Made by a program: the position numbers and the translations under genes. A DNA stretch of 37,335 nucleotides from Aldersonia kunmingensis (GTDB taxonomy: Bacteria; Actinomycetota; Actinomycetes; Mycobacteriales; Mycobacteriaceae), in NCBI RefSeq assembly GCF_001646865.1, contig NZ_LRRB01000034.1, positions 1 through 37,335 of the forward strand, written 5' to 3'. Positions 1 through 8,607 of this stretch are shown one piece after another. The notes below the pieces were generated by a model, which saw only the letters and a list, made by a program, of their open reading frames with translations, did no database searches and was not told where the DNA came from. Positions within the stretch are counted from its first letter, which is position 1. Every line of letters begins with the position of its first letter.

Positions 1-44
1 GACGGAGACGAGACGGCCGCGCGACACGACCGCCCTGTGCGGGC

Positions 45-716
45 CTATTGCTTCGGAAGCGGCGGGTGTCCCTCGGATGCCTGCACGACGACGAAGCCAT
101 TGCCGGTGAGCGCCAGTTGATACGCCTCGCCCGAGCCGCGACCGATCGCGGCGCCCATCTTCGCCGTCCGGCGCACACCGGATTTCAGCGAGGTCGACCA
201 CAGCACCGCGCTCTGAATGTCGACGAAGGTCGGCACGTCCACATTCAGCACGACCGGCGTGCCGTACACCGTGACCGCGAGAACGCCGCGGCCGCTGAAG
301 GTGGTGTTGAACAGCCCGCCGCTCATCATCGAGGCGCCCTCGACCCGGTTGATGTCCCACTGCAACGAGCCCTGGAACGCCAGCACATTGGCGCCGCTCA
401 CGGTCACCGACTCGTCCTCGAGTTGGAGTAGGAAGACCTCGTCCGCATCACGGGCGAGGAACACGTCGCCACTGCCGGAGACCTTCATCAGCGACATGCC
501 CTCGCCGGTGAACGCCTTCTTGAAGAACTTGCCGACGCCGCCGCTGCCCTCGTAGGAGAAGTCGACATCGCCCTGATAGGCGACCATCGAACCCTGCCAG
601 GCATAAAAGTGTCCGCCGGCCCCACTCAGATCGACCTTGAGCATCCGGGAGTTCTGCAGTACGAACGCGCCTGGTGCACCGCTGCGTTCGGCATTCTGGA
701 ACAGGTCGCTGCGCAT
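45..716 (-). CDS. AIM24 family protein
   Basis: The 223-residue product is made of glycine-rich beta strands (WQGSMVAYQGDVDF, MKVSGSGDVFLA, VSGANVLAFQGSLQWDI), the pattern of the AIM24/TIGR00266 family, named after a yeast mitochondrial protein; the biochemical role in bacteria is unknown. There is no signal peptide or membrane segment. The frame stays open far upstream, but that part is Arg/Cys-rich and antisense to the divergent SRPBCC gene, so I start at the ATG at 716. No Shine-Dalgarno precedes it. A TANNNT -10 (TATGGT on the minus strand) ends 6 nt before the ATG, so the mRNA is probably leaderless. Family call is likely; function unassigned. Confidence 0.75.
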   Translation of the reverse strand: MRSDLFQNAERSGAPGAFVLQNSRMLKVDLSGAGGHFYAWQGSMVAYQGDVDFSYEGSGGVGKFFKKAFTGEGMSLMKVSGSGDVFLARDADEVFLLQLEDESVTVSGANVLAFQGSLQWDINRVEGASMMSGGLFNTTFSGRGVLAVTVYGTPVVLNVDVPTFVDIQSAVLWSTSLKSGVRRTAKMGAAIGRGSGEAYQLALTGNGFVVVQASEGHPPLPKQ

Positions 717-719
717 GGC

Positions 720-740
720 GCGACCATATATCGGACACCA
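720..740 (-). promoter_or_regulatory. Putative promoter giving a leaderless AIM24 mRNA
   Basis: On the minus strand GATATATGGT lies just before the AIM24 ATG; TATGGT fits the actinobacterial -10 consensus TANNNT and is 6 nt from the start codon. No ribosome binding site is visible. The 10-mer ATCGGACACC occurs at 730-739 and again at 757-766 in the same intergenic gap. Confidence 0.4.
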
Positions 741-825
741 CGACGGCGCGCCGCAAATCGGACACCCCGCCGGACGCGCTTGCCGGAAAGCACTCCGAAT
801 AACCGACCAGCGAGGAGAACTCGGC

Positions 826-1320
826 ATGACCATCGCACCCGGCGGCAGTCTGGAGCCCACCGAGCACGGCCACGATCTGATCCTCACCCGGACGTACACC
901 GCGCCGATCGAGGATGTGTGGGCCAGCATCACCGAATCGGAGCGCACCGCGCGCTGGTTCGGCCCCTTCAAGGGAGAGGCAAAACCGGGCGGAACCCTTC
1001 AGGTGCAGCTCGTGCAGGAGGACGAGCAACCCTGGGCCGAGTTCACCATCGACAGCTGCACGCCGCCGCGACACCTAGTCCTTCGTACGATCGACGAAAA
1101 CGGCAGCTGGCATCTGGAAGTCACGCTGGACGAACACGACGGGACAACCGAGTTGGTGTTCACACACCACCTGGACGCGAGCGCGCCGGTCGGCGAGGTC
1201 GGGCCCGGGTGGGAGTTCTACCTGGATGCGCTCGGGGCGGCCCGCTCCGGCGCGGACCTCCCCGATTTCAACGACTACTACCCCGCCATGCGGGACTACT
1301 ACGCGAACCTGGCGAACTAG
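826..1320 (+). CDS. SRPBCC / AHSA1-like domain protein
   Basis: The 164-residue protein has the opening typical of the AHSA1 (Hsp90 ATPase activator-like) branch of the START/SRPBCC fold: [19 protein letters not shown] followed by RTARWFGP. It continues with the alternating strands of a hydrophobic-pocket fold and ends in a C-terminal helix ([10 protein letters not shown]). Members bind small hydrophobic ligands or act in stress or toxin responses; the ligand here cannot be told. The ATG at 826 has a GAGGAG ribosome site 8 nt upstream, which is why I reject the longer frame opening at 637. It is divergent from the AIM24 gene and its stop overlaps the convergent yebC stop by 4 nt. Confidence 0.85.
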   Translation: MTIAPGGSLEPTEHGHDLILTRTYTAPIEDVWASITESERTARWFGPFKGEAKPGGTLQVQLVQEDEQPWAEFTIDSCTPPRHLVLRTIDENGSWHLEVTLDEHDGTTELVFTHHLDASAPVGEVGPGWEFYLDALGAARSGADLPDFNDYYPAMRDYYANLAN

Positions 1321-2069
1321 GCGTCGAGTTCGGCCAGCACGTCGTCGGAGACGTCGACGTTCGAGTAGACGTTCTGCACGTCGTCGAGATCCTCGAGCGC
1401 GTCGATCAGCTTGAACACCTTGCGCGCGCCATCCGCATCGACCGCCACCGACACGGACGCCTGGAAGCTCGCCTCGGCCGAGTCGTAGTCGATGCCGGCA
1501 TCCTGCAGCGACGTGCGCACCGCGATCAGGTCGGTCGGTTCGCTGACCACCTCGAAGCTCTCGCCGAGGTCGTTGACTTCCTCGGCGCCGGCCTCGAGCA
1601 CGGCGAGCAGCACGTCGTCCTCGGACAGGCTGTTCTTCTCCAGCAGCACGACACCCTTGCGGCTGAACAGGTACGACACCGATCCCGGGTCGGCCATGTT
1701 CCCGCCGTTACGGGTCATCGCGGTACGAACCTCGCCGGCAGCGCGGTTGCGGTTGTCGGTGAGGCACTCGATGAGCACCGCGACGCCGTTCGGGCCGTAG
1801 CCCTCGTACATGATCGTCTGCCAGTCGGCGCCGCCGGCTTCCTCGCCGCCGCCGCGCTTACGGGCGCGCTCGATGTTGTCGTTGGGCACCGACGACTTCT
1901 TCGCCTTCTGAATGGCGTCGTAAAGAGTCGGATTTCCGGCCGGGTCACCACCGCCGGTACGCGCCGCCACCTCGATGTTCTTGATCAGCTTGGCAAACAT
2001 CTTGCCGCGCTTGGCATCGATTACAGCCTTCTTGTGCTTGGTGGTGGCCCATTTGGAGTGGCCGCTCAT
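1317..2069 (-). CDS. yebC: YebC/PmpR (TACO1-like) regulator
   Basis: The 250-residue protein carries the family signature at the N-terminus ([15 protein letters not shown], then [18 protein letters not shown]) and the later blocks [11 protein letters not shown] and [13 protein letters not shown]. Length and start are canonical, with AAGGAAGAGG just upstream of the ATG. YebC proteins were first described as DNA-binding regulators; more recent work on the YebC/TACO1 family points to ribosome function, relieving stalls at proline-rich stretches. In related actinobacteria this gene follows pdxT, as it does here after a 109 nt gap, and is usually followed by ruvCAB. That continuation is replaced here by the SRPBCC and AIM24 genes. 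Confidence 0.96.
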   Translation of the reverse strand: MSGHSKWATTKHKKAVIDAKRGKMFAKLIKNIEVAARTGGGDPAGNPTLYDAIQKAKKSSVPNDNIERARKRGGGEEAGGADWQTIMYEGYGPNGVAVLIECLTDNRNRAAGEVRTAMTRNGGNMADPGSVSYLFSRKGVVLLEKNSLSEDDVLLAVLEAGAEEVNDLGESFEVVSEPTDLIAVRTSLQDAGIDYDSAEASFQASVSVAVDADGARKVFKLIDALEDLDDVQNVYSNVDVSDDVLAELDA

Positions 2070-2178
2070 TCGCCTCTTCCTTCGGTTTCGCCTCGCCGGA
2101 CAACTTCACGAGTCTACTCGCCGCGATGAAGCCTGTTCCGGCAGGAATGGGGTCGGGCCGTAACCGGGCCCGTGCAGG

Positions 2179-2844
2179 TCAACCGGCCTGTCGCACGATC
2201 TCGACGAACATTTGGTGGAGCCGCTGATCCCCGGTGACCTCGGGGTGAAACGCCGTGGCCAGCACGTTGCCTTCCCGCACGGCCACGATCCGCCCGGCAG
2301 CAGGACCGCTCGGCACGGTCGCGAGTACCTGGACGTCCGGCCCGGCGCGCTCCACCCACGGTGCCCGAATGAACACCGCCCGGATCGGTCCGCCGTCCAG
2401 GCCCGCGATATCGAGGTCGGTCTCGAACGAGTCCACCTGGCGGCCGAATGCGTTGCGGCGCACCGTCATATCGATTCCGTCGAGGTGCTGCGCATCCGGG
2501 CGGGTGTCCAGCACCTCGGACGCGAGCATGATCATCCCGGCACAGGACCCGAAGGCCGGCATTCCGTCGCGCAGCCGCTTCCGGACCGGTTCGAGGAGGT
2601 CGAACACGACGAGCAGCCGACTCATCGTGGTGGACTCCCCGCCGGGGATCACCAGGCCGTCGACGCTGTCGAGTTCTTCGATGCGACGAACCGCCACGGG
2701 GGTGGCGCCGCACGACTGCAGCGCCGCGAAATGCTCGCGGAAGTCGCCTTGCAAGGCAAGCACGCCGATCCTCGGTCGGGCGGCACTGTCGGGCCGATCC
2801 GCTTCGGTACTCGGCAGGGCGGTCTCGCTCGGGCTCGTTTGCAC
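2179..2844 (-). CDS. pdxT: Pyridoxal 5'-phosphate synthase glutaminase subunit PdxT
   Basis: PdxT hydrolyses glutamine and channels ammonia to PdxS for de novo pyridoxal phosphate synthesis. The class I glutamine amidotransferase landmarks are present: [12 protein letters not shown], the oxyanion region PGGEST, the nucleophilic Cys in GSCAGM, and the His-Glu pair in FHPEV near the C-terminus. I start at the GTG at 2844, the only start codon between the tesB stop and the conserved GVLALQGD strand. This gives 221 residues, with an N-terminal extension of about 25 residues over typical PdxT. No good ribosome site precedes this GTG. It sits 32 nt after tesB, so expression is probably as part of a tesB-pdxT transcript. 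Confidence 0.95.
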   Translation of the reverse strand: MQTSPSETALPSTEADRPDSAARPRIGVLALQGDFREHFAALQSCGATPVAVRRIEELDSVDGLVIPGGESTTMSRLLVVFDLLEPVRKRLRDGMPAFGSCAGMIMLASEVLDTRPDAQHLDGIDMTVRRNAFGRQVDSFETDLDIAGLDGGPIRAVFIRAPWVERAGPDVQVLATVPSGPAAGRIVAVREGNVLATAFHPEVTGDQRLHQMFVEIVRQAG

Positions 2845-2876
2845 CCAAGAAGGATACGGACCGCAGCGTCTTCGGC

Positions 2877-3704
2877 TCAGCTCGCGCCGTCCGTGCGCAG
2901 CAGCCGCTGCAGCCCCTCTTGAACCACGGCCGCCACCATCGCGCCGTCCTGGTTGTAGATCCGCCCCTGGGCGAGCGCACGGCCCATGCCCGCCGACGGT
3001 GACGTCTGGTCGTAGAGCAGCCATTCATCGGCACGGAACGGCCGCATGAACCACAGCGCGTGGTCGAGCGAGGCGACCTGGGTGTCGACGTTCGGATGGA
3101 TCGCGTTGGCCGATCCGATCAGCGTCATGTCGCTCATGTAGGTCAGCGTGCACACGTGGAAGACGGGATCGTCGGGCAGCTCGCCGCGGTAGCGGAACCA
3201 CACCTGCTGCTGAGAGGCGATGCCCCGGCGACGAGCCAACTGCTCGCCGGGAATGATCCGGATATCCCAGTCGTCCCAATGGCTCATCCATTCGCCACGG
3301 TCGGGTATCAGGTCGCGCGAGTCTGGCAGGTCCTCGGGCGGAACGACCTTCGGCATATCGTCCTGATGCTCGATCCCCACGTCACCGACATGGAACGAGG
3401 ACGACATGGTGAAGATCGCCTTGCCGTCCTGCACGCCGGTGACCCTGCGGGTGACGAAGGACCGGCCGTCGCGGATCCGGTCGACGAGGTACACCGTCGG
3501 CGCATCGGGATTGCCTGGACGCAGGAAATAACCGTGCAGCGAATGCACCTGAAATTCCGGTGAAACGGTACGCACTGCCGCGACAAGCGCCTGACCGGCC
3601 ACCTGACCACCGAACGTCCGCTGAAGGTGGGTCTTCACCACGGCTCCGCGGAAGATGTCCTTCTCGAGCCGCTCGACTGCCAGTGCCTCTTCGATCGTCG
3701 CCAT
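2877..3704 (-). CDS. tesB: Acyl-CoA thioesterase II (TesB)
   Basis: The 275-residue protein has the double-hotdog TesB architecture: N-terminal hotdog with [13 protein letters not shown] and [12 protein letters not shown], and C-terminal hotdog with [34 protein letters not shown] and the final VVQEGLQR. The Asp in LDHA, Ser/Thr in SPSA and Gln in the last helix match the TesB Asp/Thr/Gln catalytic set. It hydrolyses acyl-CoA to free acid and CoA. The ATG at 3704 has AAGGAG 5 nt upstream; the longer reading to 3773 lacks one. A tesB gene between pdxS and pdxT is an established mycobacterial arrangement; its link to B6 synthesis is unexplained. Confidence 0.94.
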   Translation of the reverse strand: MATIEEALAVERLEKDIFRGAVVKTHLQRTFGGQVAGQALVAAVRTVSPEFQVHSLHGYFLRPGNPDAPTVYLVDRIRDGRSFVTRRVTGVQDGKAIFTMSSSFHVGDVGIEHQDDMPKVVPPEDLPDSRDLIPDRGEWMSHWDDWDIRIIPGEQLARRRGIASQQQVWFRYRGELPDDPVFHVCTLTYMSDMTLIGSANAIHPNVDTQVASLDHALWFMRPFRADEWLLYDQTSPSAGMGRALAQGRIYNQDGAMVAAVVQEGLQRLLRTDGAS

Positions 3705-3793
3705 TCGTCTCCTTAGGTGCAGGTCGAGGCTAACAATCTGCGGCGTGCTGCCGCGCCGATCCAACGTAAACACCCAGTCGGCAAGATGGATTG

Positions 3794-4399
3794 GTGCCGA
3801 ACTTCACACCGACCACGGTCGACGGTCTCGTCGCATCGATCGCCGACCGGGCGCGCGCCTTCGAACACCGCGCCGTGCTCGCCGTCGAGGGTGCCGATGC
3901 CGCACACCCGGTGCCATTTGCCGAGAGAATCTGTGCGACTCTGCGCGCCGAAGGCCGGCCCGCCGCGGTGGTGGCGCTGGCCGACTTCATTCGCCCGGCG
4001 TCGGTGCGGCTGGAATACGGGCACACCGACGAACAGTCCTATCGCACAGCATGGTTCGACTACACGGCGTTGCAACGCGAGGTTGTCGATGGACTACGTG
4101 TGCGCGGGCGGTGGCTACCCCGACTGTGGGACGCGCGCACCGACCGCTCGCCACGCGCCGCGCTGCAGAGTGCCGGGCCCTCGGACGTGGTGATCGTGGC
4201 GGGCCCGATGCTGCGCGGACGGGGTCTTCGCTTCGACCTCACCGTCGCACTTGCGATGTCGGAACCCGCGCTGCGCCGCAACACCGCACCCGACGAACTG
4301 TGGACGGTAGCAGCCCTGATGCGGCATGAACGCGACGCCGAACCCGCAGATATTGCGGTGCGGTGGGATCATCCCGACCGCCCAGCGGTCCAGACCTAG
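3794..4399 (+). CDS. Uridine-kinase-like protein lacking a Walker A motif
   Basis: The 201-residue protein has the layout of actinobacterial uridine/nucleoside kinase-like P-loop proteins: an early hydrophobic strand (AVLAVEGADAA), a middle strand VVALADFIRP, a YRTAWFDY block, a strand VVIVAGPMLRG, and a C-terminal ADIAVRWDHPDRPAV. Where GxxxxGK[ST] is expected, the sequence is GADAAHPV, so the Gly, Lys and Thr of the phosphate-binding loop are all missing. Nucleotide phosphorylation is therefore unlikely. The start is the GTG at 3794 or the TTG directly before it; neither has a clear ribosome site. It sits alone on the plus strand between tesB and pdxS. The family call is by resemblance only. 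Confidence 0.6.
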   Translation: MPNFTPTTVDGLVASIADRARAFEHRAVLAVEGADAAHPVPFAERICATLRAEGRPAAVVALADFIRPASVRLEYGHTDEQSYRTAWFDYTALQREVVDGLRVRGRWLPRLWDARTDRSPRAALQSAGPSDVVIVAGPMLRGRGLRFDLTVALAMSEPALRRNTAPDELWTVAALMRHERDAEPADIAVRWDHPDRPAVQT

Positions 4400-4421
4400 G
4401 CGTTTGGCGCGCTTCCTGGGT

Positions 4422-4471
4422 GCAAAATGTGTTCGCGGGGACGAAATTTGGCCCCCGCGAACACATTTCGC
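4422..4471. terminator. Bidirectional terminator hairpin between convergent genes
   Basis: Two 21 nt arms (4422-4442 and 4451-4471) are inverted copies with 2 mismatches around an 8 nt loop (GAAATTTG); the core is TGTGTTCGCGGGG against CCCCGCGAACACA. It fills most of the 92 nt gap between the kinase-like gene (ends 4399) and pdxS (ends 4492), where a terminator serving both strands is expected. The arms are far longer than in ordinary terminators, so it could also be a dispersed repeat unit. Confidence 0.7.
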
Positions 4472-4491
4472 TCGCGTTTGTTGGGTGCTGT

Positions 4492-5394
4492 TTACCAGCC
4501 GCGCTCGGCGAGCCGGTGCGGCTGCGGGATCTCGTCGACGTTGATGCCGACCATCGCCTCACCGAGTCCGCGCGAAACCTTCGCCAGGACGTCCGGGTCG
4601 TCGAAGAACGTGGTGGCCTTGACGATCGCGGCCGCACGCTCGGCGGGGTTGCCGGACTTGAAGATTCCGGATCCGACGAACACGCCCTCGGCGCCGAGCT
4701 GCATCATCATCGCGGCGTCGGCGGGGGTGGCGATGCCACCGGCGGTGAACAGCGTGACGGGGAGCTTCCCGGCCTCGGCCACCTCGCATACGAGGTCATA
4801 CGGCGCCTGCAGTTCCTTGGCCGCGACGTAGAGCTCATCGGCGGGAAGCGAGGTGAGCCGCCGAATCTCGTCGCGGATCTTGCGCATGTGCATGGTCGCG
4901 TTCGAGACGTCACCGGTGCCGGCCTCGCCCTTCGAGCGAATCATCGCCGCACCCTCGGTGATGCGCCGCAGCGCCTCGCCCAGGTTGGTGGCGCCACACA
5001 CGAACGGAACCGTGAACGGCCACTTGTCGATGTGGTTGGCGTAGTCGGCCGGCGTGAGGACCTCGGACTCGTCGATGTAGTCCACACCGAGGCTCTGCAG
5101 GACCTGCGCCTCGACGAAATGGCCGATCCGGGCCTTCGCCATAACCGGGATCGAGACCGCGCTGATGATGCCGTCGATCATGTCCGGGTCGCTCATCCGG
5201 GAGACGCCCCCCTGGGCACGAATATCGGCGGGCACGCGCTCGAGCGCCATGACGGCAACCGCGCCGGCATCCTCGGCGATCTTCGCCTGATCGGGGGTGA
5301 CGACGTCCATGATCACGCCACCCTTGAGCATCTCGGCCATTCCGCGCTTCACGCGCGCCGTACCGGTGGTCTGGGTCGCTTCGGGCGTGCTCAC
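4492..5394 (-). CDS. pdxS: Pyridoxal 5'-phosphate synthase lyase subunit PdxS
   Basis: PdxS condenses ribose 5-phosphate, glyceraldehyde 3-phosphate and PdxT-derived ammonia to pyridoxal phosphate; the family forms a dodecameric (beta/alpha)8 barrel assembly decorated by PdxT. The 300-residue protein is full length and strongly conserved: [17 protein letters not shown], the lysine in [19 protein letters not shown], the second lysine in [10 protein letters not shown], and the phosphate site [20 protein letters not shown]. The GTG at 5394 has AGGAG 6 nt upstream; the longer reading to 5451 runs into the promoter region. Its own -10 and a palindrome lie upstream, suggesting transcription separate from the PIM operon. 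Confidence 0.97.
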   Translation of the reverse strand: MSTPEATQTTGTARVKRGMAEMLKGGVIMDVVTPDQAKIAEDAGAVAVMALERVPADIRAQGGVSRMSDPDMIDGIISAVSIPVMAKARIGHFVEAQVLQSLGVDYIDESEVLTPADYANHIDKWPFTVPFVCGATNLGEALRRITEGAAMIRSKGEAGTGDVSNATMHMRKIRDEIRRLTSLPADELYVAAKELQAPYDLVCEVAEAGKLPVTLFTAGGIATPADAAMMMQLGAEGVFVGSGIFKSGNPAERAAAIVKATTFFDDPDVLAKVSRGLGEAMVGINVDEIPQPHRLAERGW

Positions 5395-5425
5395 TGCCAA
5401 CTCCTGCTCGTTGCTCGGATTGTCA

Positions 5426-5466
5426 GCGCACCGGATCGGTGCGCAACGCATTGCCCCACGATTCTA
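5426..5466 (-). promoter_or_regulatory. pdxS promoter with palindrome in the leader
   Basis: On the minus strand TAGAAT (5466-5461) is a good -10. About 15 nt further downstream comes a perfect inverted repeat, GCGCACCG and CGGTGCGC separated by 3 nt (5426-5444), ending 31 nt before the pdxS GTG. The position fits an operator overlapping the transcription start or a leader hairpin. It could also end transcription arriving from the NUDIX gene, though no T-run follows. Confidence 0.4.
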
Positions 5467-5525
5467 GGCTGCACCCGCGTCCCGCCGCGTATCCAGTCGA
5501 GATCGAGTGGCCTGCGTCTCTCGCC

Positions 5526-6554
5526 TCAGCGGATCGAGCGGACCTCGGGTTCGGCACCGGCCGCGACCACCTGCCGGGCCTCGGACAGCAGGTCGGCGAG
5601 TTCGCGGGGATAGACCGTCTCGCCGAGCGCGTCGAGGGCCGCCAGGTCCTCGGCCGTGCACCACTTGTGGCCGGTGATGGCCTGGCGCTCGAGCTCGGTA
5701 CGACCGCCGGTGTGGGGCTCGAAGGACGGGAGTTCGAGGGCGAAGAACAGCTCCTCGGACCGGATCAGTTCCCCGTTGAACGGGAACACCGCGATGCGGC
5801 GCCACATCGGGCCGCGCAACGCCGAATCCTCGATGATGCAGCCGGTTTCTTCGCGCAGCTCGCGCACCGCCGCGGCACGCAGGCTTTCCCCCGTCTCGAC
5901 CGCGCCGCCCACGGTGAACCAGAACGTCACGTCCGGCACCACCGGGTCGTGGCCCTGCAGCAGCAACACGCGGCCGCGCTCGTCCAGCAGGACGACCCGC
6001 GCCGAGGTGCGGGTGGAATCGACGCTGAGCCCGGTATCTGCGGATGGCGCGGCGCGTTCGGCGATCTCGAAATACGTCGGCAGCGGCGCGGTTCCGCCCA
6101 GGTGCAGCAGGCGCACCGGGCGCCGCATCCGAAGCGCGAGGGTGTCGCGAACCGAGTCGTTGTGGAACCGGCGTGCGATCAGCACCCTGGCTTCGGCATC
6201 GGCGAGCTCGGCAACCAGCTGGGGGCGCAGCGTCTCGATATCGACACGCGAAAGTGCCGCGGACAGTTCGTTTTCCACGCTTTCGCGTTCGGCCCGGTTC
6301 GCGCGTTCGGCACGGCCCGCGAGCGCGACCAGGCGGCGGCTCTGATCGGTGTTGGCCACCGATGCCTCACCCGCGACGGTACGGGCCACCACAGCGCGGC
6401 GGGCGAGCGCGGCATCGAGCGCCTGCCAGGACAGGTCGGTGCGCACATGCAGCCGGTCGAGCCGATTCGCCGTGGAATACGCCAGGAACAGGGCGAAGAC
6501 GACGATGGCGGCCAGGACCACCAGGATCAGAATGGTGAGCGCGGAGATCGTCAT
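5526..6554 (-). CDS. Membrane-anchored LemA-like/NUDIX hydrolase fusion
   Basis: The 342-residue protein starts with one membrane segment (about residues 5-27), continues with a LemA-like helical domain (about 30-150: RLDRLHVRTDLSWQALDAALARR and the late ARRFHNDSVRD), and ends in a NUDIX domain with a perfect box from Gly217 to Gly238 (GGAVETGES... RELREETG). NUDIX enzymes hydrolyse nucleoside diphosphates linked to another group. The catalytic box is intact, so it is probably active; the substrate is unknown. It is the last gene of the thrS-pimA chain and its ATG overlaps the pimA stop by 1 nt (TGATG). M. tuberculosis has a NUDIX gene in the same place (Rv2609c). Confidence 0.88.
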   Translation of the reverse strand: MTISALTILILVVLAAIVVFALFLAYSTANRLDRLHVRTDLSWQALDAALARRAVVARTVAGEASVANTDQSRRLVALAGRAERANRAERESVENELSAALSRVDIETLRPQLVAELADAEARVLIARRFHNDSVRDTLALRMRRPVRLLHLGGTAPLPTYFEIAERAAPSADTGLSVDSTRTSARVVLLDERGRVLLLQGHDPVVPDVTFWFTVGGAVETGESLRAAAVRELREETGCIIEDSALRGPMWRRIAVFPFNGELIRSEELFFALELPSFEPHTGGRTELERQAITGHKWCTAEDLAALDALGETVYPRELADLLSEARQVVAAGAEPEVRSIR

Positions 6555-7678
6555 CAGCTGGCCGCCCGCACTCGCACGTCACCGACGGTGACCGTCTCGT
6601 ACACCCGAAGGATCTGATCGGCCACGACCGGCCAGTCGTAGTCGCCGACCGCGCGCGAGGCCGCAGCCGTCAGCGATTCGCGCCGTGCGCTATCGGACAG
6701 AACCGTGTCGACTGCCTCGCCGAACCGGGCAGCGTCGCCGGTGGGAACGAGCAATCCGGCCGCGCCGTCCCGCAGCACCCGACGGAACGCATCGAGATCA
6801 CTGGCGACAACGGCCGTGCCGGCCGCCATCGCCTCGACCAGCACGATGCCGAAGCTCTCGCCGCCGGTATTCGGTGCGCAGTACACGTCGGCGCTGCGCA
6901 TGGCGGAGGCCTTCTCGGCGTCGCTGACCTGACCGAGGAAACGCAGATGCTTGGCGCAGGCGCCGGCTTCCCGGCGCAGCCGAGCCTCGTCCCCGCGGCC
7001 GACGACGAGCACCTCGAGGTCGGGGTGCCGCTCGACGAGGTGCGGCAGCGCCGCGAGCAGCACCGCCATGCCCTTGCGCGGTTCGTCGTAGCGGCCGAGG
7101 AACAGCACGGTGCCACCGGCACGCGGATACCCCGGCAACGGCGATGCGTTGCGGAACATCGGCACGTCCACTCCGTTCGGGATCTCCACCGCGTCGGAGC
7201 CGAGTGCCTCCACCTGCCACCGGCGCGCGAGCTCGCTCACCGCGATCCGGCCACTGATCTTCTCGTGGTATGGCCGCAGCACGCCCTGAAACGTGCTCAG
7301 CACAAGCGATTTCGTGGTCGAGGTGTGGAATGTCGCGACGATCGGGCCCTCCGCGATCTTGAGCGCGAGCATCGACAGGCTCGGCGCATTCGGCTCGTGG
7401 ATGTGCAGCACGTCGAAATCGTTATCGGTGATCCAGCGCCGGATGCGGTTGTAGGCGGTGGGCCCGAAGGACAGCCGAGCCACCGAACCGTTGTAGGGAA
7501 TCGCGACCGCGCGTCCCGCGGAGACGACGAAGTCGGGCAGTTCGGTGTTGTCGTCTGCGGGTGCGAGCACGCTCACCCTGTGACCCCGCTCGATCAGGAC
7601 TGCCGCAAGTTCGGCGACATGCGCCTGTACACCGCCGGGAACGTCGAACGAATAGGGACACACCATGCCGATTCTCAT
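6554..7678 (-). CDS. pimA: Phosphatidyl-myo-inositol alpha-mannosyltransferase PimA
   Basis: PimA transfers mannose from GDP-mannose to phosphatidylinositol on the cytoplasmic face of the membrane, the first step of PIM, lipomannan and lipoarabinomannan synthesis. The 374-residue protein is a GT-B, GT4-family enzyme: MRIGMVCPYSFDVPGGVQAHV with the Gly-Gly loop, HIHEPNAPSLS, the basic site FLGRYDEPRKG, and the EX7E-type ESFGIVLVEAMAAG. Length is near the usual 378. The ATG at 7678 overlaps the patA stop as ATGA; the upstream in-frame extension is antisense-like and rejected. Function is secure because patA and pgsA lie directly upstream. Confidence 0.96.
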   Translation of the reverse strand: MRIGMVCPYSFDVPGGVQAHVAELAAVLIERGHRVSVLAPADDNTELPDFVVSAGRAVAIPYNGSVARLSFGPTAYNRIRRWITDNDFDVLHIHEPNAPSLSMLALKIAEGPIVATFHTSTTKSLVLSTFQGVLRPYHEKISGRIAVSELARRWQVEALGSDAVEIPNGVDVPMFRNASPLPGYPRAGGTVLFLGRYDEPRKGMAVLLAALPHLVERHPDLEVLVVGRGDEARLRREAGACAKHLRFLGQVSDAEKASAMRSADVYCAPNTGGESFGIVLVEAMAAGTAVVASDLDAFRRVLRDGAAGLLVPTGDAARFGEAVDTVLSDSARRESLTAAASRAVGDYDWPVVADQILRVYETVTVGDVRVRAAS

Positions 7679-8607
7679 GACGCGACCTCGCCCTCGCCGG
7701 AGAGCCGCGCCCGCCGCTCGTCGGAAAGGTCCGAGAACCACAGCGGCTGCAGCATGTGCCAGTCCTCGGGGTGCGCGGCAATGTTCTCGGCAAACACGTC
7801 CGCCAGCGCCTGCGTGGCCGCGTCGACACCCAGGGAGACGTCGATGTCCGGGTAGATGCTTGTCCCCCAGGCTTCACGGCCATTCTCGTCATGGGTGAAC
7901 CAGGCATGCACGGGCAACAGTGCGGCGCCGGTCTCCATCGCCAATTTCGCGGGGCCGGCCGGCATCCTCGTCCGCTCGCCGAAAAAGTCCACCGGCACAC
8001 CACGATTGGTGAGGTCGCGTTCGCCGAGCAGGCACACGATCTTGTTGTCCCGCAATCGGTCCGCGAGCTGACCGAACGGTGGTGCCTGACCTCCGGTGAG
8101 CGGAAATACCTCGAAGCCGAGTCCCTCGCGGTAGGCGACGAACCGCTCGAACAACGATTCGGGCTTCAGCCGTTCGGCGACGGTCGAGAAGCTGCCGTAG
8201 TTCTGCACCAGCCAGACGCCCGCCATATCCCAGTTGCCCGAATGCGGCAGCGCAAGCACGGCACCGCGCCCGCGCGCGAGGGCCGCGTCGAGGATGTCCA
8301 CGTTGGCGACGGGATGGCGCCCCGAGAATCCGATAGACGCTGGGTCCATCGAGGGCAACCGGAACGCTTCGCGCCAGTACCTGGCGTACGAGCGCACCGA
8401 TGCGGTGATCAGCTCCTCGGGAACCTCAGCTGGGGTGACGCCGAGGACACGGGCCAGATTGCGGCGCAACTGAATCGGGCCACCACCCCGCGCCCCGTAG
8501 TCGGCACTACGTTCGAAAACTTCCCGGGCAATGCCCTCGGGTACCGCGCGCACGAGGCGCCATCCACCGGCATAACCCAGGTCGGACAGGCGTTCGCGCA
8601 GGTTCAC
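7675..8607 (-). CDS. patA: PIM acyltransferase (PatA type, LPLAT family)
   Basis: The family acylates the 6-position of the mannose that PimA added, giving Ac1PIM1. The 310-residue protein carries the LPLAT motif HX4D as HSGNWD (His122, Asp127) and GERDLTNRG, which holds the conserved Glu of PatA. No signal peptide is seen; the family is membrane-associated on the cytosolic side. The true start is the GTG at 8607, which overlaps the pgsA stop as GTGA; the frame stays open upstream across pgsA only as a shadow. Gene order pgsA-patA-pimA is the same as Rv2612c-Rv2610c in M. tuberculosis, which supports the specific call. Confidence 0.94.
   Translation of the reverse strand: MNLRERLSDLGYAGGWRLVRAVPEGIAREVFERSADYGARGGGPIQLRRNLARVLGVTPAEVPEELITASVRSYARYWREAFRLPSMDPASIGFSGRHPVANVDILDAALARGRGAVLALPHSGNWDMAGVWLVQNYGSFSTVAERLKPESLFERFVAYREGLGFEVFPLTGGQAPPFGQLADRLRDNKIVCLLGERDLTNRGVPVDFFGERTRMPAGPAKLAMETGAALLPVHAWFTHDENGREAWGTSIYPDIDVSLGVDAATQALADVFAENIAAHPEDWHMLQPLWFSDLSDERRARLSGEGEVAS

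Noticed and set aside
609-2129. 506-codon plus-strand frame
   Set aside because: It overlaps the SRPBCC gene in another frame and is antisense to yebC; low-complexity Arg-rich translation.
4363-5613. Long plus-strand frame across pdxS
   Set aside because: It is antisense to the highly conserved pdxS and covers the terminator palindrome; no family resemblance.
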